From Pseudomonas allokribbensis (GTDB lineage Bacteria > Pseudomonadota > Gammaproteobacteria > Pseudomonadales > Pseudomonadaceae), in contig NZ_CP062252.1 in NCBI RefSeq assembly GCF_014863605.1, positions 6,053,501 through 6,117,500 on the forward strand: a DNA stretch of 64,000 bases, given 5' to 3'. The position numbers and the translations under genes were made by a program. This document shows, one piece after another, positions 48,157 to 56,929 of this stretch (positions are counted from its first letter, which is position 1; each line of letters begins with the position of its first letter). Under the pieces are notes generated by a model, which was not told where the DNA came from, ran no database searches, and was given only the letters and a program-made list of their open reading frames with translations.

Positions 48157-49077
48157 ATGCTGATCGACGAAGAATTGACCCTGAAGAAACTCGAGGTGTT
48201 CCTCGCCTTCATGCGCACCGGCAACCTCGCCCGCGCCGCCGCCGAGTTGCAGACCAGCAATGTCAGCGTGCACCGCGCGATCCATTCGCTGGAAAGCGCC
48301 CTGCGCTGCCCGTTGTTCAAGCACGAAGGACGCAACCTGACGCCGCTGGAGAGCGCCTATGTACTCGAAGAGCGGGCGCAGAAGCTGATTCAGGACGTGG
48401 TCGAAAGCGTGCGCCTGACCCGCGAAGCCGCCGGGTTCTCGGCAGAACGCTTCAAGCTCGGCTCACTGTATTCGCTGACGGTGAAGACCGTGCCGCAGCT
48501 GATCATGGGCCTGAAGATCCGCCGCAGCGAACTCAACATCGACCTGATCCTCGGCTCGAACATCGACCTGCTCTACAAGCTGAAAAACATGGAAGTCGAT
48601 GCGATCCTGGTGTCGCTGGACGACAGCGTCAACGACCCGGACTGCGAGCAGATTCCACTGTTTTCCGACGACATCTTCCTCGCCACCCCGGCCGATTCCC
48701 GCTTCGCCCAACGCAGCGAAGTGGATCTGGCGGAGGTGCGCGACGAAACCTTCATCACCCTCACCCAAGGCTTTGCCACCCATCAGGACGGTATTCGGGT
48801 GTTCCGCCAGGCGGGGTTCGAGCCGAAGGTGGCGATGCAGGTCAATGACATCTTCACCCTGCTGAGCATGGTCAGCTCCGGGGTCGGTTATGCATTGCTG
48901 CCGGGGAGGATTGCGGCGGTGTACGAGAACCGGGTGAAGCTGATTCCGTTGCAGGAGAAGTACCGGTTGCAGCAGCACATTGGTGTGGTGTTCTTGAAGG
49001 CCAAGGAGCGGGATCCGAATCTGCTGGCGTTGCTGGCGGAGTGTCGGATGTATGCCAATCGCCAGACCACCCAATGA
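48157..49077 (+). CDS. mdcR: LysR-type regulator of malonate decarboxylase genes
   Basis: LysR-family regulator of 306 residues. The N-terminal helix-turn-helix is LEVFLAFMRTGNLARAAAELQTSNVSVHRAIHSLE and the effector domain starts near residue 95. It is encoded next to and convergent with madM at the end of the mdc/mad cluster, the usual place of mdcR, so malonate-dependent activation of that cluster is expected. Its stop codon overlaps a GATCGCTCCC palindrome. A T-N11-A dyad at 56440-56462 upstream of mdcA is a candidate binding site. Confidence 0.88.
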   Translation: MLIDEELTLKKLEVFLAFMRTGNLARAAAELQTSNVSVHRAIHSLESALRCPLFKHEGRNLTPLESAYVLEERAQKLIQDVVESVRLTREAAGFSAERFKLGSLYSLTVKTVPQLIMGLKIRRSELNIDLILGSNIDLLYKLKNMEVDAILVSLDDSVNDPDCEQIPLFSDDIFLATPADSRFAQRSEVDLAEVRDETFITLTQGFATHQDGIRVFRQAGFEPKVAMQVNDIFTLLSMVSSGVGYALLPGRIAAVYENRVKLIPLQEKYRLQQHIGVVFLKAKERDPNLLALLAECRMYANRQTTQ

Positions 49078-49106
49078 TCGCTCCCACGCTCTGCGTGGGA
49101 GCGATC
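49076..49106. repeat. GATCGCTCCCACGC palindrome after mdcR
   Basis: GATCGCTCCCACGC (49076-49089) and GCGTGGGAGCGATC (49093-49106) form a perfect 14-bp stem with a 3-base loop. It overlaps the mdcR stop and lies 8 bases before the convergent madM stop, so it may be a shared transcript end. Confidence 0.7.
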
Positions 49107-49114
49107 TTCAGAAC

Positions 49115-49879
49115 CTAGCCAACAATCCCGCGCACGATGAAGAACAGCAGCGAAGGCCCCAGCAAGCACCCAAGCCCGGTGTGAAACGTAGCCGTCAACG
49201 CCCCATAAGGCACCAACCGCCGATCCGTCGCCGCCAACCCGGCCGTCACGCCACTCACGGTCCCGGCCAACCCGCCGAACACCATCGCCGAACGCGGGTT
49301 ATCCAGGCCCATCCAGCGCGCCGCCACCGGCGTGCCGACCATCACCAGAATCGCCTTGATCAACCCGGTGGCAATCGACAACGCCATCACATCCGAAGTC
49401 GCGCCAATCGCCGCGCCGGTCACCGGGCCAACGATATAAGTCACCGCCCCTGCGCCGATGGTGGTCATGCTCACCGCATCGCGATAACCGAACGCCCAGG
49501 CCATGCACGCGCCGACAATGAACGGCAGGATCGTGCCCAGCAGCAGCGCGATCACGCCAATCAACCCGGCCTTCTTCGCCTCGGTCGCCTGCACCTCGAA
49601 CGCCGTGGCAACGATGGCGAAATCCCGCAGCATCGCGCCGCCCATCAAGCCGATGCCGGAGAACAGCGAAAGATCCGCCAGGCCTTTCTGCCCACCGGTC
49701 ATGGTGCCGCCAACCCAGGCCAGCACCAGGCCGATGACGATGGCAATCGCCGAGCCGTGAATCCGCCCGAACGTCAGGCGTTTGGAGAGAATCATCGAGA
49801 CCCACATGATCACGCCGACGAAGGCGAACGCGGTGACCAGACCGTTGTGCTCCAGACCTTTTTCAATGAGATCCCACAT
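49115..49879 (-). CDS. madM: Malonate transporter subunit MadM
   Basis: Integral membrane protein of 254 residues with about eight hydrophobic helices, the large subunit of the two-component sodium-dependent malonate importer MadLM. Recognisable stretches are LTFGRIHGSAIAIVIGLVLAW, GIGLMGGAMLRDFAIVATAF and YIVGPVTGAAIGATSDVMALSI. It begins one base after the madL stop. In this cluster MadLM takes the place of the single-protein MdcF carrier. Confidence 0.9.
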   Translation of the reverse strand: MWDLIEKGLEHNGLVTAFAFVGVIMWVSMILSKRLTFGRIHGSAIAIVIGLVLAWVGGTMTGGQKGLADLSLFSGIGLMGGAMLRDFAIVATAFEVQATEAKKAGLIGVIALLLGTILPFIVGACMAWAFGYRDAVSMTTIGAGAVTYIVGPVTGAAIGATSDVMALSIATGLIKAILVMVGTPVAARWMGLDNPRSAMVFGGLAGTVSGVTAGLAATDRRLVPYGALTATFHTGLGCLLGPSLLFFIVRGIVG

Positions 49880-49880
49880 A

Positions 49881-50297
49881 TCAGCGACCTCCTACCGGTG
49901 TGCCGACCGGGGAGACTTCCGCCGGCTCGTCGGGCAAGGGTTCGCCCTTGTGGGTACGGCTGATCAGCGCAATCGTGCAGCCACAGACCACCACCGAACC
50001 GATTGCCGCCAGCACCGCCACCGGGCCGCCGTGCAGGGCGGTGACGACGTTCTGTTGCGCGGCCATCGCCACCACCACCGGAATGTACATGGCGCCCCAG
50101 AAGCCGACGCCCATCTCGCAGTCCTTGGTCATGCCGCCGCGTTTCTGCATCCACAACCGCGCGCAGATCAACAGGATCATGGCGATGCCGACCCCGCCGA
50201 CGTTGGATTTGACCCCCAGCAGCACGCCAAGCAGGTCACCCATGATCACCCCTGCCAGCGTACAGATCGCCAGCAGCGCCACACCGTAAATAATCAT
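49881..50297 (-). CDS. madL: Malonate transporter subunit MadL
   Basis: Small membrane partner of MadM, 138 residues with four hydrophobic segments, starting MIIYGVALLAICTLAGVIMGDLLG. KSNVGGVGIAMILLI and MGVGFWGAMYIPVVVAMAAQQNV match the family. GAGG lies 9 bases upstream of the ATG at 50297; a TTG five codons earlier would place the Shine-Dalgarno inside the gene. It follows mdcH after 66 bases. Confidence 0.9.
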   Translation of the reverse strand: MIIYGVALLAICTLAGVIMGDLLGVLLGVKSNVGGVGIAMILLICARLWMQKRGGMTKDCEMGVGFWGAMYIPVVVAMAAQQNVVTALHGGPVAVLAAIGSVVVCGCTIALISRTHKGEPLPDEPAEVSPVGTPVGGR

Positions 50298-50363
50298 TGT
50301 TGTAGTCCTCAAAGTGCATCGTCGAATGTTGTTTTTGTTGTTCGAAGCCTGAGTCGCGGCGGT

Positions 50364-51284
50364 CTAGAGTCGGCGGCCCTCCTCTTCACGCAACAGCGCC
50401 TGCAAGGTGTCGAGCCGGGCACTGTCGAAGGCAGTGACAGTCCCCTGTTCGAACACCCGGCGCGCCAGCCCGGTCAGCACCGCACCGGGCGGCAGTTCGA
50501 TCTGTAAACGTACGCCGCGCTCGTAGGCGCTTTGCACGGTGCCGCGCCAGTCCACCACGCGGCACATGTTGAAGGCGAGGTCGTCGCGCAGCGCTTCAAC
50601 CTTGGTCACGGGCCTTGCGCGGCTGCCGCTCAGGTAAGCGATTTTCGGTGTTTTCAGTTCTACCTTTTTGAACGCTTCTGCGAGTGTTTGCGCAGGCTCA
50701 TCCAGCAATGGGCAGTGCGACGGCACGCTGACCGCCAGACGTTTCGCCAGCCCGGCACCACGACTGCGCGCCAACTCGGCGACCGTTTGCATTGCCTTGT
50801 CGCTGCCGGCAATCACCACCTGGTTATCGGCGTTGATGTTGGCCAGGTACACCGGTGTTTCTGCGCTGTGCACCTGCGCGAGCAACATTTCGACTGTGGA
50901 CAATTGCAGACCGATGATCGCGGTCATGCCGAAGCCCTGTGGATAAGCCTGCTGCATCAACTCACCCCGCAGGCTGACCAGATGCAACGCATCGCTGAAG
51001 CTCAACGCTCCGGCAACCACGGCTGCCGGGTAGGCACCGATGGACAGGCCGGCGACGTAATCTGCGGTGAGTCCGTCCTGCAACAACTGCCGCGAGGCCG
51101 CGACCCCGGCGATCAGCAGACAGAGCTGAACCGCTCGGGTGCTGCGCAACGCTTCGCTCGAATCCAGCCGCAAGACATCCTCACCGAGGCTATCGCTGGC
51201 CTCGATCAGCGTTTCCCGAGGCAAGCGCTGGAGCATGCCGGGCTGCTGCGCGCCTTGGCCGGGAAAAACCAGCAGGCTGCTCAC
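50364..51284 (-). CDS. mdcH: Malonate decarboxylase epsilon subunit (malonyl-CoA:ACP transacylase)
   Basis: Acyltransferase of 306 residues that loads malonyl groups onto the acyl carrier subunit MdcC. FabD-like motifs are FPGQGAQQPGML near the N-terminus, the nucleophile Ser81 in AGLSIGAYPA, and His190 in VPSHCPLL. The GTG at 51284 overlaps the mdcG stop (GTGA) and has AGGAG 8 bases upstream; a more distant ATG at 51308 is less likely. It is the last enzyme gene of the cluster before madLM. Confidence 0.9.
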   Translation of the reverse strand: MSSLLVFPGQGAQQPGMLQRLPRETLIEASDSLGEDVLRLDSSEALRSTRAVQLCLLIAGVAASRQLLQDGLTADYVAGLSIGAYPAAVVAGALSFSDALHLVSLRGELMQQAYPQGFGMTAIIGLQLSTVEMLLAQVHSAETPVYLANINADNQVVIAGSDKAMQTVAELARSRGAGLAKRLAVSVPSHCPLLDEPAQTLAEAFKKVELKTPKIAYLSGSRARPVTKVEALRDDLAFNMCRVVDWRGTVQSAYERGVRLQIELPPGAVLTGLARRVFEQGTVTAFDSARLDTLQALLREEEGRRL

Positions 51285-51898
51285 GCTGCCTGCTCCTGCG
51301 GGTTCCATGGGTCGCTGACCAGACAGGCTTCATGGGCATTTTTCAGCAGCACCCGCGAAGCATTCCCGGCCCACTCGCGCAGCGCGACGGCACCGAATGG
51401 TGTCTGCAATTGCAGGTCGACCCGGCAGGCTGCCTGATCGAAAAGCGCCACCAGTTTGCGCGCCTGATTACGGGTCATCAGTTGCGGCGCTCGCAGGATC
51501 AAGTCGAGATCGCTGCGCTCGTGCATCGCCGTAAATCCACTGGCCAGCTCAAACCCGACGCTGCCACTGACGCCCCAGATCCAACCGCAATCATCGAGCA
51601 CCGGCCGCAGTTGCCGCAGCGCGTGCATGACCGGAAGATCACGCTCGCTCTCGACCTGACAAAGCGCTTCCGGGCTGACCCGACAGGCAATCGAATCGAT
51701 CGCCATGAACGCCGCCAGCCGCTGCTCGCGCAACACACCGCGCACGCCCACCGCCACGAATCCGTCTTCACTTAACGCCCGCCGCACCACCACCGGTTGC
51801 CCGCCAGCCAGCGAATCAATCGCCCACTGCGGCGCATCCGTCGGCAACTGCGCAGGCGTCATGCCCCACAGCAGGTCGTGGGCCAGAGGCGTGTTCAC
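51281..51898 (-). CDS. mdcG: Phosphoribosyl-dephospho-CoA transferase
   Basis: Nucleotidyltransferase of about 205 residues that attaches the triphosphoribosyl-dephospho-CoA prosthetic group to MdcC. The signature GVSGSVGFELASGF followed by ERSDLDLILRAP (metal-binding DLD) is the MdcG/CitX-like catalytic centre. Two GTG codons in tandem (51901 and 51898) could start it; the second overlaps the mdcE stop by four bases and is 7 bases from GAGGG. It is translationally coupled to mdcE and mdcH. Confidence 0.88.
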   Translation of the reverse strand: MNTPLAHDLLWGMTPAQLPTDAPQWAIDSLAGGQPVVVRRALSEDGFVAVGVRGVLREQRLAAFMAIDSIACRVSPEALCQVESERDLPVMHALRQLRPVLDDCGWIWGVSGSVGFELASGFTAMHERSDLDLILRAPQLMTRNQARKLVALFDQAACRVDLQLQTPFGAVALREWAGNASRVLLKNAHEACLVSDPWNPQEQAA

Positions 51899-52680
51899 CA
51901 CTGAGCCCTCAGCAGTTCACGTACGCGGCTGGAGGCTTCGCGATTTTTCGCGCCGAGACGATTGCTCAAATCAGTCGCAGCAACATCGCCGATGGCTTGC
52001 TTCAAGCATTCGCCGACCCGCGCCAGGTCCTCCGCCGTCGGCTGTTCGATCTGCTGCACCGACAGGGTTTCCCAGAGCAAGCCGAGGCTGGCGTAGCTGT
52101 CGATGTCATAGGCCATCGGCGGCACGCTGGAGGCCAGGGTTTCCAGTTCTTCGACGCTGCGCAAGGTCACCCGCGCCGCCGAAGCCTTGCCCATCGCATG
52201 CACCATCACCCCCGGATCACGCAGGGCAATCAAGCGGTTGGCCTGATAACCGTGGGCCAGAAACGCCCCCGACATGGCCTTGCCTACCAGCAGCGCAATC
52301 ACCGGATGCCCGGCCAGACGAGCGCGGGCATAAGCGTCCGCCGCACCGGCCAGAGCCTGATGAATGCCGAGGGCTTCTTCGCGGCGACCGTAGGCCTGGC
52401 TCGGCACATCGACGATGGCGATCAGTGGGCGCTTTTGCGTTTTGTCACGGTCGGCGGTGATCGCGTCATCCACAGCCTTGGCCAGGCCCCAGCCTTCCAG
52501 CAACCCGACTTCACCGTTGCGAGCGCGAGGGAAACGGTTTTGCGGATCGGCGACCACGGCGATAAAGCGCCCGAGTGGCCCGTCGGCGACCTTCAACGAT
52601 GGCGGCAAACCTTCAACAGCATTCGCACCCGCGCTCAAGGCGTTGAACCAGTTCAAACCGCGCACGGAATAACCACTCAT
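51895..52680 (-). CDS. mdcE: Malonate decarboxylase gamma subunit
   Basis: Carboxyltransferase-like subunit of 261 residues that works with MdcD to release CO2 from the malonyl thioester in biotin-independent malonate decarboxylase. The crotonase-type fold shows VADPQNRFPRARNGEVGL, PLIAIVDVPSQAYGRREE, VIALLVGKAMSGAFLAHGYQ and the MVHAMGKASAARVT stretch. Its ATG overlaps the mdcD stop (ATGA). Confidence 0.92.
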   Translation of the reverse strand: MSGYSVRGLNWFNALSAGANAVEGLPPSLKVADGPLGRFIAVVADPQNRFPRARNGEVGLLEGWGLAKAVDDAITADRDKTQKRPLIAIVDVPSQAYGRREEALGIHQALAGAADAYARARLAGHPVIALLVGKAMSGAFLAHGYQANRLIALRDPGVMVHAMGKASAARVTLRSVEELETLASSVPPMAYDIDSYASLGLLWETLSVQQIEQPTAEDLARVGECLKQAIGDVAATDLSNRLGAKNREASSRVRELLRAQW

Positions 52681-53528
52681 GAGCGCTCTCCTTGATACAG
52701 ATCGCGAACCACCGAAGGCTCGATTTGCTTGTCAGTGTCCAGGCTCGCCAGACGTTGCAGGAACCATTCGGCCTGCTGGCTGCGGGGTTGCGCCGGCAAG
52801 CCTTGTTGCAGCAACTCGCCGACCTGTTGGCGAATCTGCGCCACGTCATCGGCGACATAGCGATCCACCAGGCCACTGGCAAACCGTTGCTCGCCACCGG
52901 TCAGGCTCCAGATGAAGGGCCGGTCGCGGGAGTCGTATTCCTCGATCCCGGCTTCCTGCTCGATCACCTGCGGACCGTTCAGGCCGAGGCGTGCTTCCTG
53001 GGTCACCAGCAAATAGCTGCACAGCGCGGCGGCAATCGACATCCCGCCAAAGCAACCAACGCTGCCGGCCACCACGCCAACCACCGGTTGGTATTGCTGC
53101 AAATCGACAATCGCCGCGTGGATATCGGCAATCGCCGCCAGTCCGAGGTTGGCTTCCTGCAAGCGCACGCCGCCGGTCTCCAGCAGCAGAATGGCGCGGG
53201 TCGGGATCCCTTTGCGGTTGTCTTCAGCCGCCAGTTCCAGTGCGCCGGCGATTTTGGCGCCGCCGACTTCACCGAGGCTGCCGCCCTGAAACGCGCCTTC
53301 AATCGCCGCGATCACCACCGGCAAACCGTCGAGGCTGCCCTTGGCGATCACCACACCGTCATCGGCCTGCGGTACCACGCCCTGACGTTCCAGCCACGGC
53401 GACATGACGCGTTGAAACGGGTCGAGCAGTTCGCGGAAAGTACCGGCGTCGAGCAAGGCTTTCGCCCGCTGCCGGGCGCCGAGTTCGACGAATGAATGCT
53501 TATGCAGAAGCGCCGAGGTATCAGTCAT
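52677..53528 (-). CDS. mdcD: Malonate decarboxylase beta subunit
   Basis: Acetyl-CoA carboxylase-like subunit of 283 residues. It has SFVELGARQRAKALLDAGTFRELLDPF, AIEGAFQGGSLGEVGGAKIAGALELA, LLLETGGVRLQEANLGLAAIADI and VVAGSVGCFGGMSIAAAL, the last forming an oxyanion-hole type loop. With MdcE it forms the decarboxylating centre. Its ATG at 53528 overlaps the end of mdcC by 8 bases. Confidence 0.92.
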   Translation of the reverse strand: MTDTSALLHKHSFVELGARQRAKALLDAGTFRELLDPFQRVMSPWLERQGVVPQADDGVVIAKGSLDGLPVVIAAIEGAFQGGSLGEVGGAKIAGALELAAEDNRKGIPTRAILLLETGGVRLQEANLGLAAIADIHAAIVDLQQYQPVVGVVAGSVGCFGGMSIAAALCSYLLVTQEARLGLNGPQVIEQEAGIEEYDSRDRPFIWSLTGGEQRFASGLVDRYVADDVAQIRQQVGELLQQGLPAQPRSQQAEWFLQRLASLDTDKQIEPSVVRDLYQGERS

Positions 53529-53820
53529 GGCCGATCTCCTCGAAGCCTTGTTCCAGACGCAGGCGCACCACGCCCGGGGTCGCGCCGAAATCGTGGATAT
53601 CGATGGCCATCGCCGGCGGTGTGGTGCCGTCGAACATCCGCGCAAACAGATGCTGCCAGCGCAGCTGCGCGCCGTTGACCGAGGTCTGCACGTTGATCGT
53701 CAACTTGCCGGCGAGGCCCGGTTCGATCAGCACTTCCAGATCGCCGGAGCCGACACATCCGACCAGCGCCCGACCACGTGGCGGCTGCCCGGCGGGGAAT
53801 TCAAAAGATAAGGTTTCCAT
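53521..53820 (-). CDS. mdcC: Malonate decarboxylase delta subunit (acyl carrier protein)
   Basis: Acyl carrier protein of 99 residues that bears the phosphoribosyl-dephospho-CoA prosthetic group. The attachment serine is likely Ser25 in GCVGSGDLEVL. It then has the conserved TINVQTSVNGAQLRWQHLFARMFDG. It carries malonyl and acetyl thioesters between MdcA, MdcD/E and MdcH. Its start ATG shares a base with the mdcB stop. Confidence 0.92.
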   Translation of the reverse strand: METLSFEFPAGQPPRGRALVGCVGSGDLEVLIEPGLAGKLTINVQTSVNGAQLRWQHLFARMFDGTTPPAMAIDIHDFGATPGVVRLRLEQGFEEIGHD

Positions 53821-54692
53821 CAAAACGCTCCCTGAAGGATGCCGTCGCACTCGATCCGGTCGAGCAACAACGTGGCGGCGAACAAGTCAGCGGCGCCACC
53901 GGGCGAGGCATTCAATGCGATGAGTTGTTGATCCAGTTCGTGCAAGCGGCGGCGACCGGTGAGGCTGGCGCTGCCACCGGCGTCGAGCACTGCCTGGGCT
54001 CCGTGCTGCATGGCCTGCAGGCCCGGTTCACCGGCGCGATACAGCACGCAGGTGTCGGCGAGGTCGGTCATGATCGCGAGCAAGGCATCAAGCCGGGCGT
54101 TCTGTTCGCCATGGCCGGCGACGCGGCTGCGTTTGAGCTGCGGCAAGCCGCGCTGCACTACGGACGGGAAGCCGAGCTGCGCTTCTTCCCGGGCACCGCG
54201 AGCGCCGTAGCGTTGAGCGACTTGGGCGCCGTGGCTCAGCGGGCGCGGCGCATAACGGTCATCGAGCAACGCCAGACGTGCGGCGCGCAGAGTGACGGCG
54301 CTGGCGCTGGTGGATTTGGTATCCAGCGCAGCGGCCGTGACCAGCAGGCCCAACGCCCAGATCGCCCCGCGATGGGTGTTCACGCCGTGGGTAGTGGCGA
54401 GCATCGCTTGCTCCCCTTCCCGTCCGATACGGCCGATGGCTTCACGCAACGGCAAGCCGATCTCGCCGAACTCAAGCGCGGCCTCGGCCATTTCCTTGAA
54501 CGCCGGCCACAGCGCCAGCGCCGAAGCGTGCATCAATCCCAGGTGCAGATCGGTATGCGCACCATTGCCGCGACGGTCGACCAGCGCCGGTTTCGGCGAC
54601 AGATCGGCTTCGTCGATCAGCGCGTCCACTGCCAGGTCCGCCAGCCGTTCCGCGAGGGTGATGGTTTTGGGTTGCAGGTTGAGTGCGTGCAT
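53820..54692 (-). CDS. mdcB: Triphosphoribosyl-dephospho-CoA synthase
   Basis: Enzyme of 290 residues of the CitG/MdcB family that makes the precursor of the MdcC prosthetic group from ATP and dephospho-CoA. Family stretches are [56 protein letters not shown], and the C-terminal [19 protein letters not shown]. The ATG overlaps the mdcA stop (TAATG). Confidence 0.92.
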   Translation of the reverse strand: MHALNLQPKTITLAERLADLAVDALIDEADLSPKPALVDRRGNGAHTDLHLGLMHASALALWPAFKEMAEAALEFGEIGLPLREAIGRIGREGEQAMLATTHGVNTHRGAIWALGLLVTAAALDTKSTSASAVTLRAARLALLDDRYAPRPLSHGAQVAQRYGARGAREEAQLGFPSVVQRGLPQLKRSRVAGHGEQNARLDALLAIMTDLADTCVLYRAGEPGLQAMQHGAQAVLDAGGSASLTGRRRLHELDQQLIALNASPGGAADLFAATLLLDRIECDGILQGAF

Positions 54693-56362
54693 TACCAACT
54701 CCTGAACTTGGCGGGCGGGTTGTAGAGGCCGCCGGACCACTCGACCAGATCGGCCACGCTCTTCGCCGCGAGCAATTCGCGGGTGGCGTCGGTGCGACGG
54801 ATGCCGAGGTCTTCGGGCAAGGCGATCAGGCCTTCGCGGCGCATGCGTTCGGTGTCTTTCGGGTTGTGCCGCAGGCCGATGGCGGTGACGCCGGCCACCG
54901 CTGCGATCATCGCCTGACGCTCTTCCAGCGAGCGCGCCTTGTACAGATAGGCGATGCCCTCTTCGGTGAGCAAGTGAGTGACGTCGTCGCCGTAGATCAT
55001 GATCGGCGCCAGCGGCATGCCGCTTTTCTTCGCCACCTCCACCGCATCGAGGGTTTCGACGAAGGTCGGTTTGCCGCCCTCCTGGAAGGTCTCGACCATT
55101 TGCACCACGAGTTTCTTGCCGCGTTCGAGCATCGGTTGCTGCGAATCGTCATGACGCATGTCGAGCCAGGCTGGAGTGCCGTGACGGCGACCGCGTGGGT
55201 CGTGCCCCATGTTCGGTGCGCCGCCGAAACCGGCGAGGCGACCACGGGTCACGGTGGAGGAATGGCCATCGCCATCGACTTGCAGGGTTGCGCCGATGAA
55301 CAGGTCCACCGCGTACTGCCCGGCCAGTTGGCAGAACATCCGGTTGGAACGCAGCGAACCGTCACGCCCGGTGAAGAACACGTCCGGCCGCGCGGCGATG
55401 TAGTTTTCCATCCCCAGTTCGGTGCCGAAACAATGCACGCTTTCGACCCAGCCGCTTTCGATGGCCGGGATCAGCGTCGGGTGCGGGTTGAGCGTCCAGT
55501 TGCGGCAGATCTTGCCCTTGAGACCGAGGGATTCGCCGTAGGTCGGCAGGATCAGTTCGATGGCGGCGGTGTTGAAACCGATGCCATGGTTCAGCGACTG
55601 TACGTTGTGTTTTTCGTAGATCCCGCGAATCGCCATCATCGCCATCAGTACATGCACAGGTTTGATGTGCCGAGGGTCGCGGGTAAACAGCGGCTCGATG
55701 TAGAACGGCTTGTCCGCCACCACCACGAAATCCACCCACGATGCCGGAATGTCCACGCGAGGCAATTCGCTGACGTCGTCCACCAGTTGATTGACCTGGA
55801 CGATGACGATGCCGTCGCTGAACGCTGCCGGCTCAATGAGCGCCGGGGTGTCTTCGGTACTCGGGCCGGTGTAGATGTTGCCGGCACGGTCGGCCATGAA
55901 CCCGGCCGAGAGCACAACGTTGGGGATCAGGTCCACCACCAGCCGGGCGTAGAGTTCGATGTAGGTGTGGATCGCGCCGATTTCCAGCAAGCCGTCTTCG
56001 AGCAACTGGCTGATGCGCAGGCTCTGGGTACCGGCAAAGGAGAAATCGAGTTTGCGGGCGATGCCGCGTTCGAACAGGTCGAGGTGCTCGGAGCGGCCAA
56101 CGCTGGGCATGATCATGTGCAGGTCGTGCAGCTTCTCGGGATCGGCCTTGGCCAAAGCACGGGAAAGAAAATCCGCCTGCTTCTGGTTGTTGCCCTCCAG
56201 CACCACACGGTCGCCGGGCAGGATCAGCGCCTCAAGCGCCGCGACGATCCTGTCGGTGGGCAACACCGCACCGTCGGCCAGCCCGCGCACCTTGTCGAGG
56301 CGACGCTGCTTCTCGTCGCGCCGCCGCGTCCAGCGCGAGTCGGGGGAAATTGTTGTTGTCAT
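54692..56362 (-). CDS. mdcA: Malonate decarboxylase alpha subunit
   Basis: Acetyl-S-ACP:malonate transferase of 556 residues. It exchanges malonate for acetate on MdcC, starting the catalytic cycle. Long conserved stretches include [53 protein letters not shown] and [37 protein letters not shown] is 5 bases before the ATG at 56362; a GTG two codons upstream overlaps that site. It is the first gene of the cluster, with a probable LysR-type box about 80-100 bases upstream. Confidence 0.95.
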   Translation of the reverse strand: MTTTISPDSRWTRRRDEKQRRLDKVRGLADGAVLPTDRIVAALEALILPGDRVVLEGNNQKQADFLSRALAKADPEKLHDLHMIMPSVGRSEHLDLFERGIARKLDFSFAGTQSLRISQLLEDGLLEIGAIHTYIELYARLVVDLIPNVVLSAGFMADRAGNIYTGPSTEDTPALIEPAAFSDGIVIVQVNQLVDDVSELPRVDIPASWVDFVVVADKPFYIEPLFTRDPRHIKPVHVLMAMMAIRGIYEKHNVQSLNHGIGFNTAAIELILPTYGESLGLKGKICRNWTLNPHPTLIPAIESGWVESVHCFGTELGMENYIAARPDVFFTGRDGSLRSNRMFCQLAGQYAVDLFIGATLQVDGDGHSSTVTRGRLAGFGGAPNMGHDPRGRRHGTPAWLDMRHDDSQQPMLERGKKLVVQMVETFQEGGKPTFVETLDAVEVAKKSGMPLAPIMIYGDDVTHLLTEEGIAYLYKARSLEERQAMIAAVAGVTAIGLRHNPKDTERMRREGLIALPEDLGIRRTDATRELLAAKSVADLVEWSGGLYNPPAKFRSW

Positions 56363-56439
56363 GCTCACTCCACGGGGTTCGCTGTCGTGGAGCTACCTTA
56401 GGAGTGTGTTCGAGGGGCATCAATCAAGCGCGGCGCGTG

Positions 56440-56462
56440 ATCGTTACGCCTGGAGTAACGAT
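56440..56462 (-). promoter_or_regulatory. LysR-type T-N11-A box upstream of mdcA (candidate MdcR site)
   Basis: ATCGTTAC (56440-56447) and GTAACGAT (56455-56462) form an 8+8 perfect dyad with a 7-base centre, containing T-N11-A (56445/56457). It lies 78-100 bases before the mdcA ATG and touches the chpC stop codon. LysR-type activators bind such dyads; the regulator gene mdcR is in the same cluster. Confidence 0.6.
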
Positions 56463-56929
56463 TACGCCAAGCCGGCATCTACCAACAGCTTCTCCAGCGC
56501 CAACAGATCCGGCACCTTCGCCACCTGCTCCCCAACCTGCACCGCCGCCTGCTCCAGCGCACACAGCGGCACGTCGACATAGCTCAACTGGCTGTCGAGC
56601 TTGTAGGAGCGCGGAATCCCCTGCACCAGCAAGGCAATGAAGCGCAGCGTCGGCAATCCGCCCAGGGCGTTGAGGATGACAATCCGTGCCCGTTCGCCGA
56701 TGACGATCTTGTTGCCGCACGCCGACTCGAAACTCAGCAACGGAATCTGCCGCTCGCGCCAGGTCACCCGGCCCAGATACCACGGCGGTGTATCGAGGTC
56801 GAAGGCGCTGGACTGGTAGTCGATCAGTTCGGCGACGGCGACGTTGGGCAGGATCAGGTTGCGATCGGCCAGCGGCAGCAGCAGCCCGGTGAGCTGGCTG
56901 CTGCGCTGGTTATGACGCCGCTCATGCAT
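56462..56929 (-). CDS. chpC: CheW-like adaptor of the Chp system
   Basis: CheW-domain protein of 155 residues: LTGLLLPLADRNLILPNVAVAELID, LGRVTWRERQIPLLSFESACG, ARIVILNALGG and FIALLVQGIPRSYKLD follow the CheW fold. It starts inside the last codons of chpA (8-base overlap), and by order it is ChpC, an adaptor linking pilus chemoreceptors to the ChpA kinase. No chpB lies between it and chpA, unlike in P. aeruginosa. Confidence 0.85.
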   Translation of the reverse strand: MHERRHNQRSSQLTGLLLPLADRNLILPNVAVAELIDYQSSAFDLDTPPWYLGRVTWRERQIPLLSFESACGNKIVIGERARIVILNALGGLPTLRFIALLVQGIPRSYKLDSQLSYVDVPLCALEQAAVQVGEQVAKVPDLLALEKLLVDAGLA

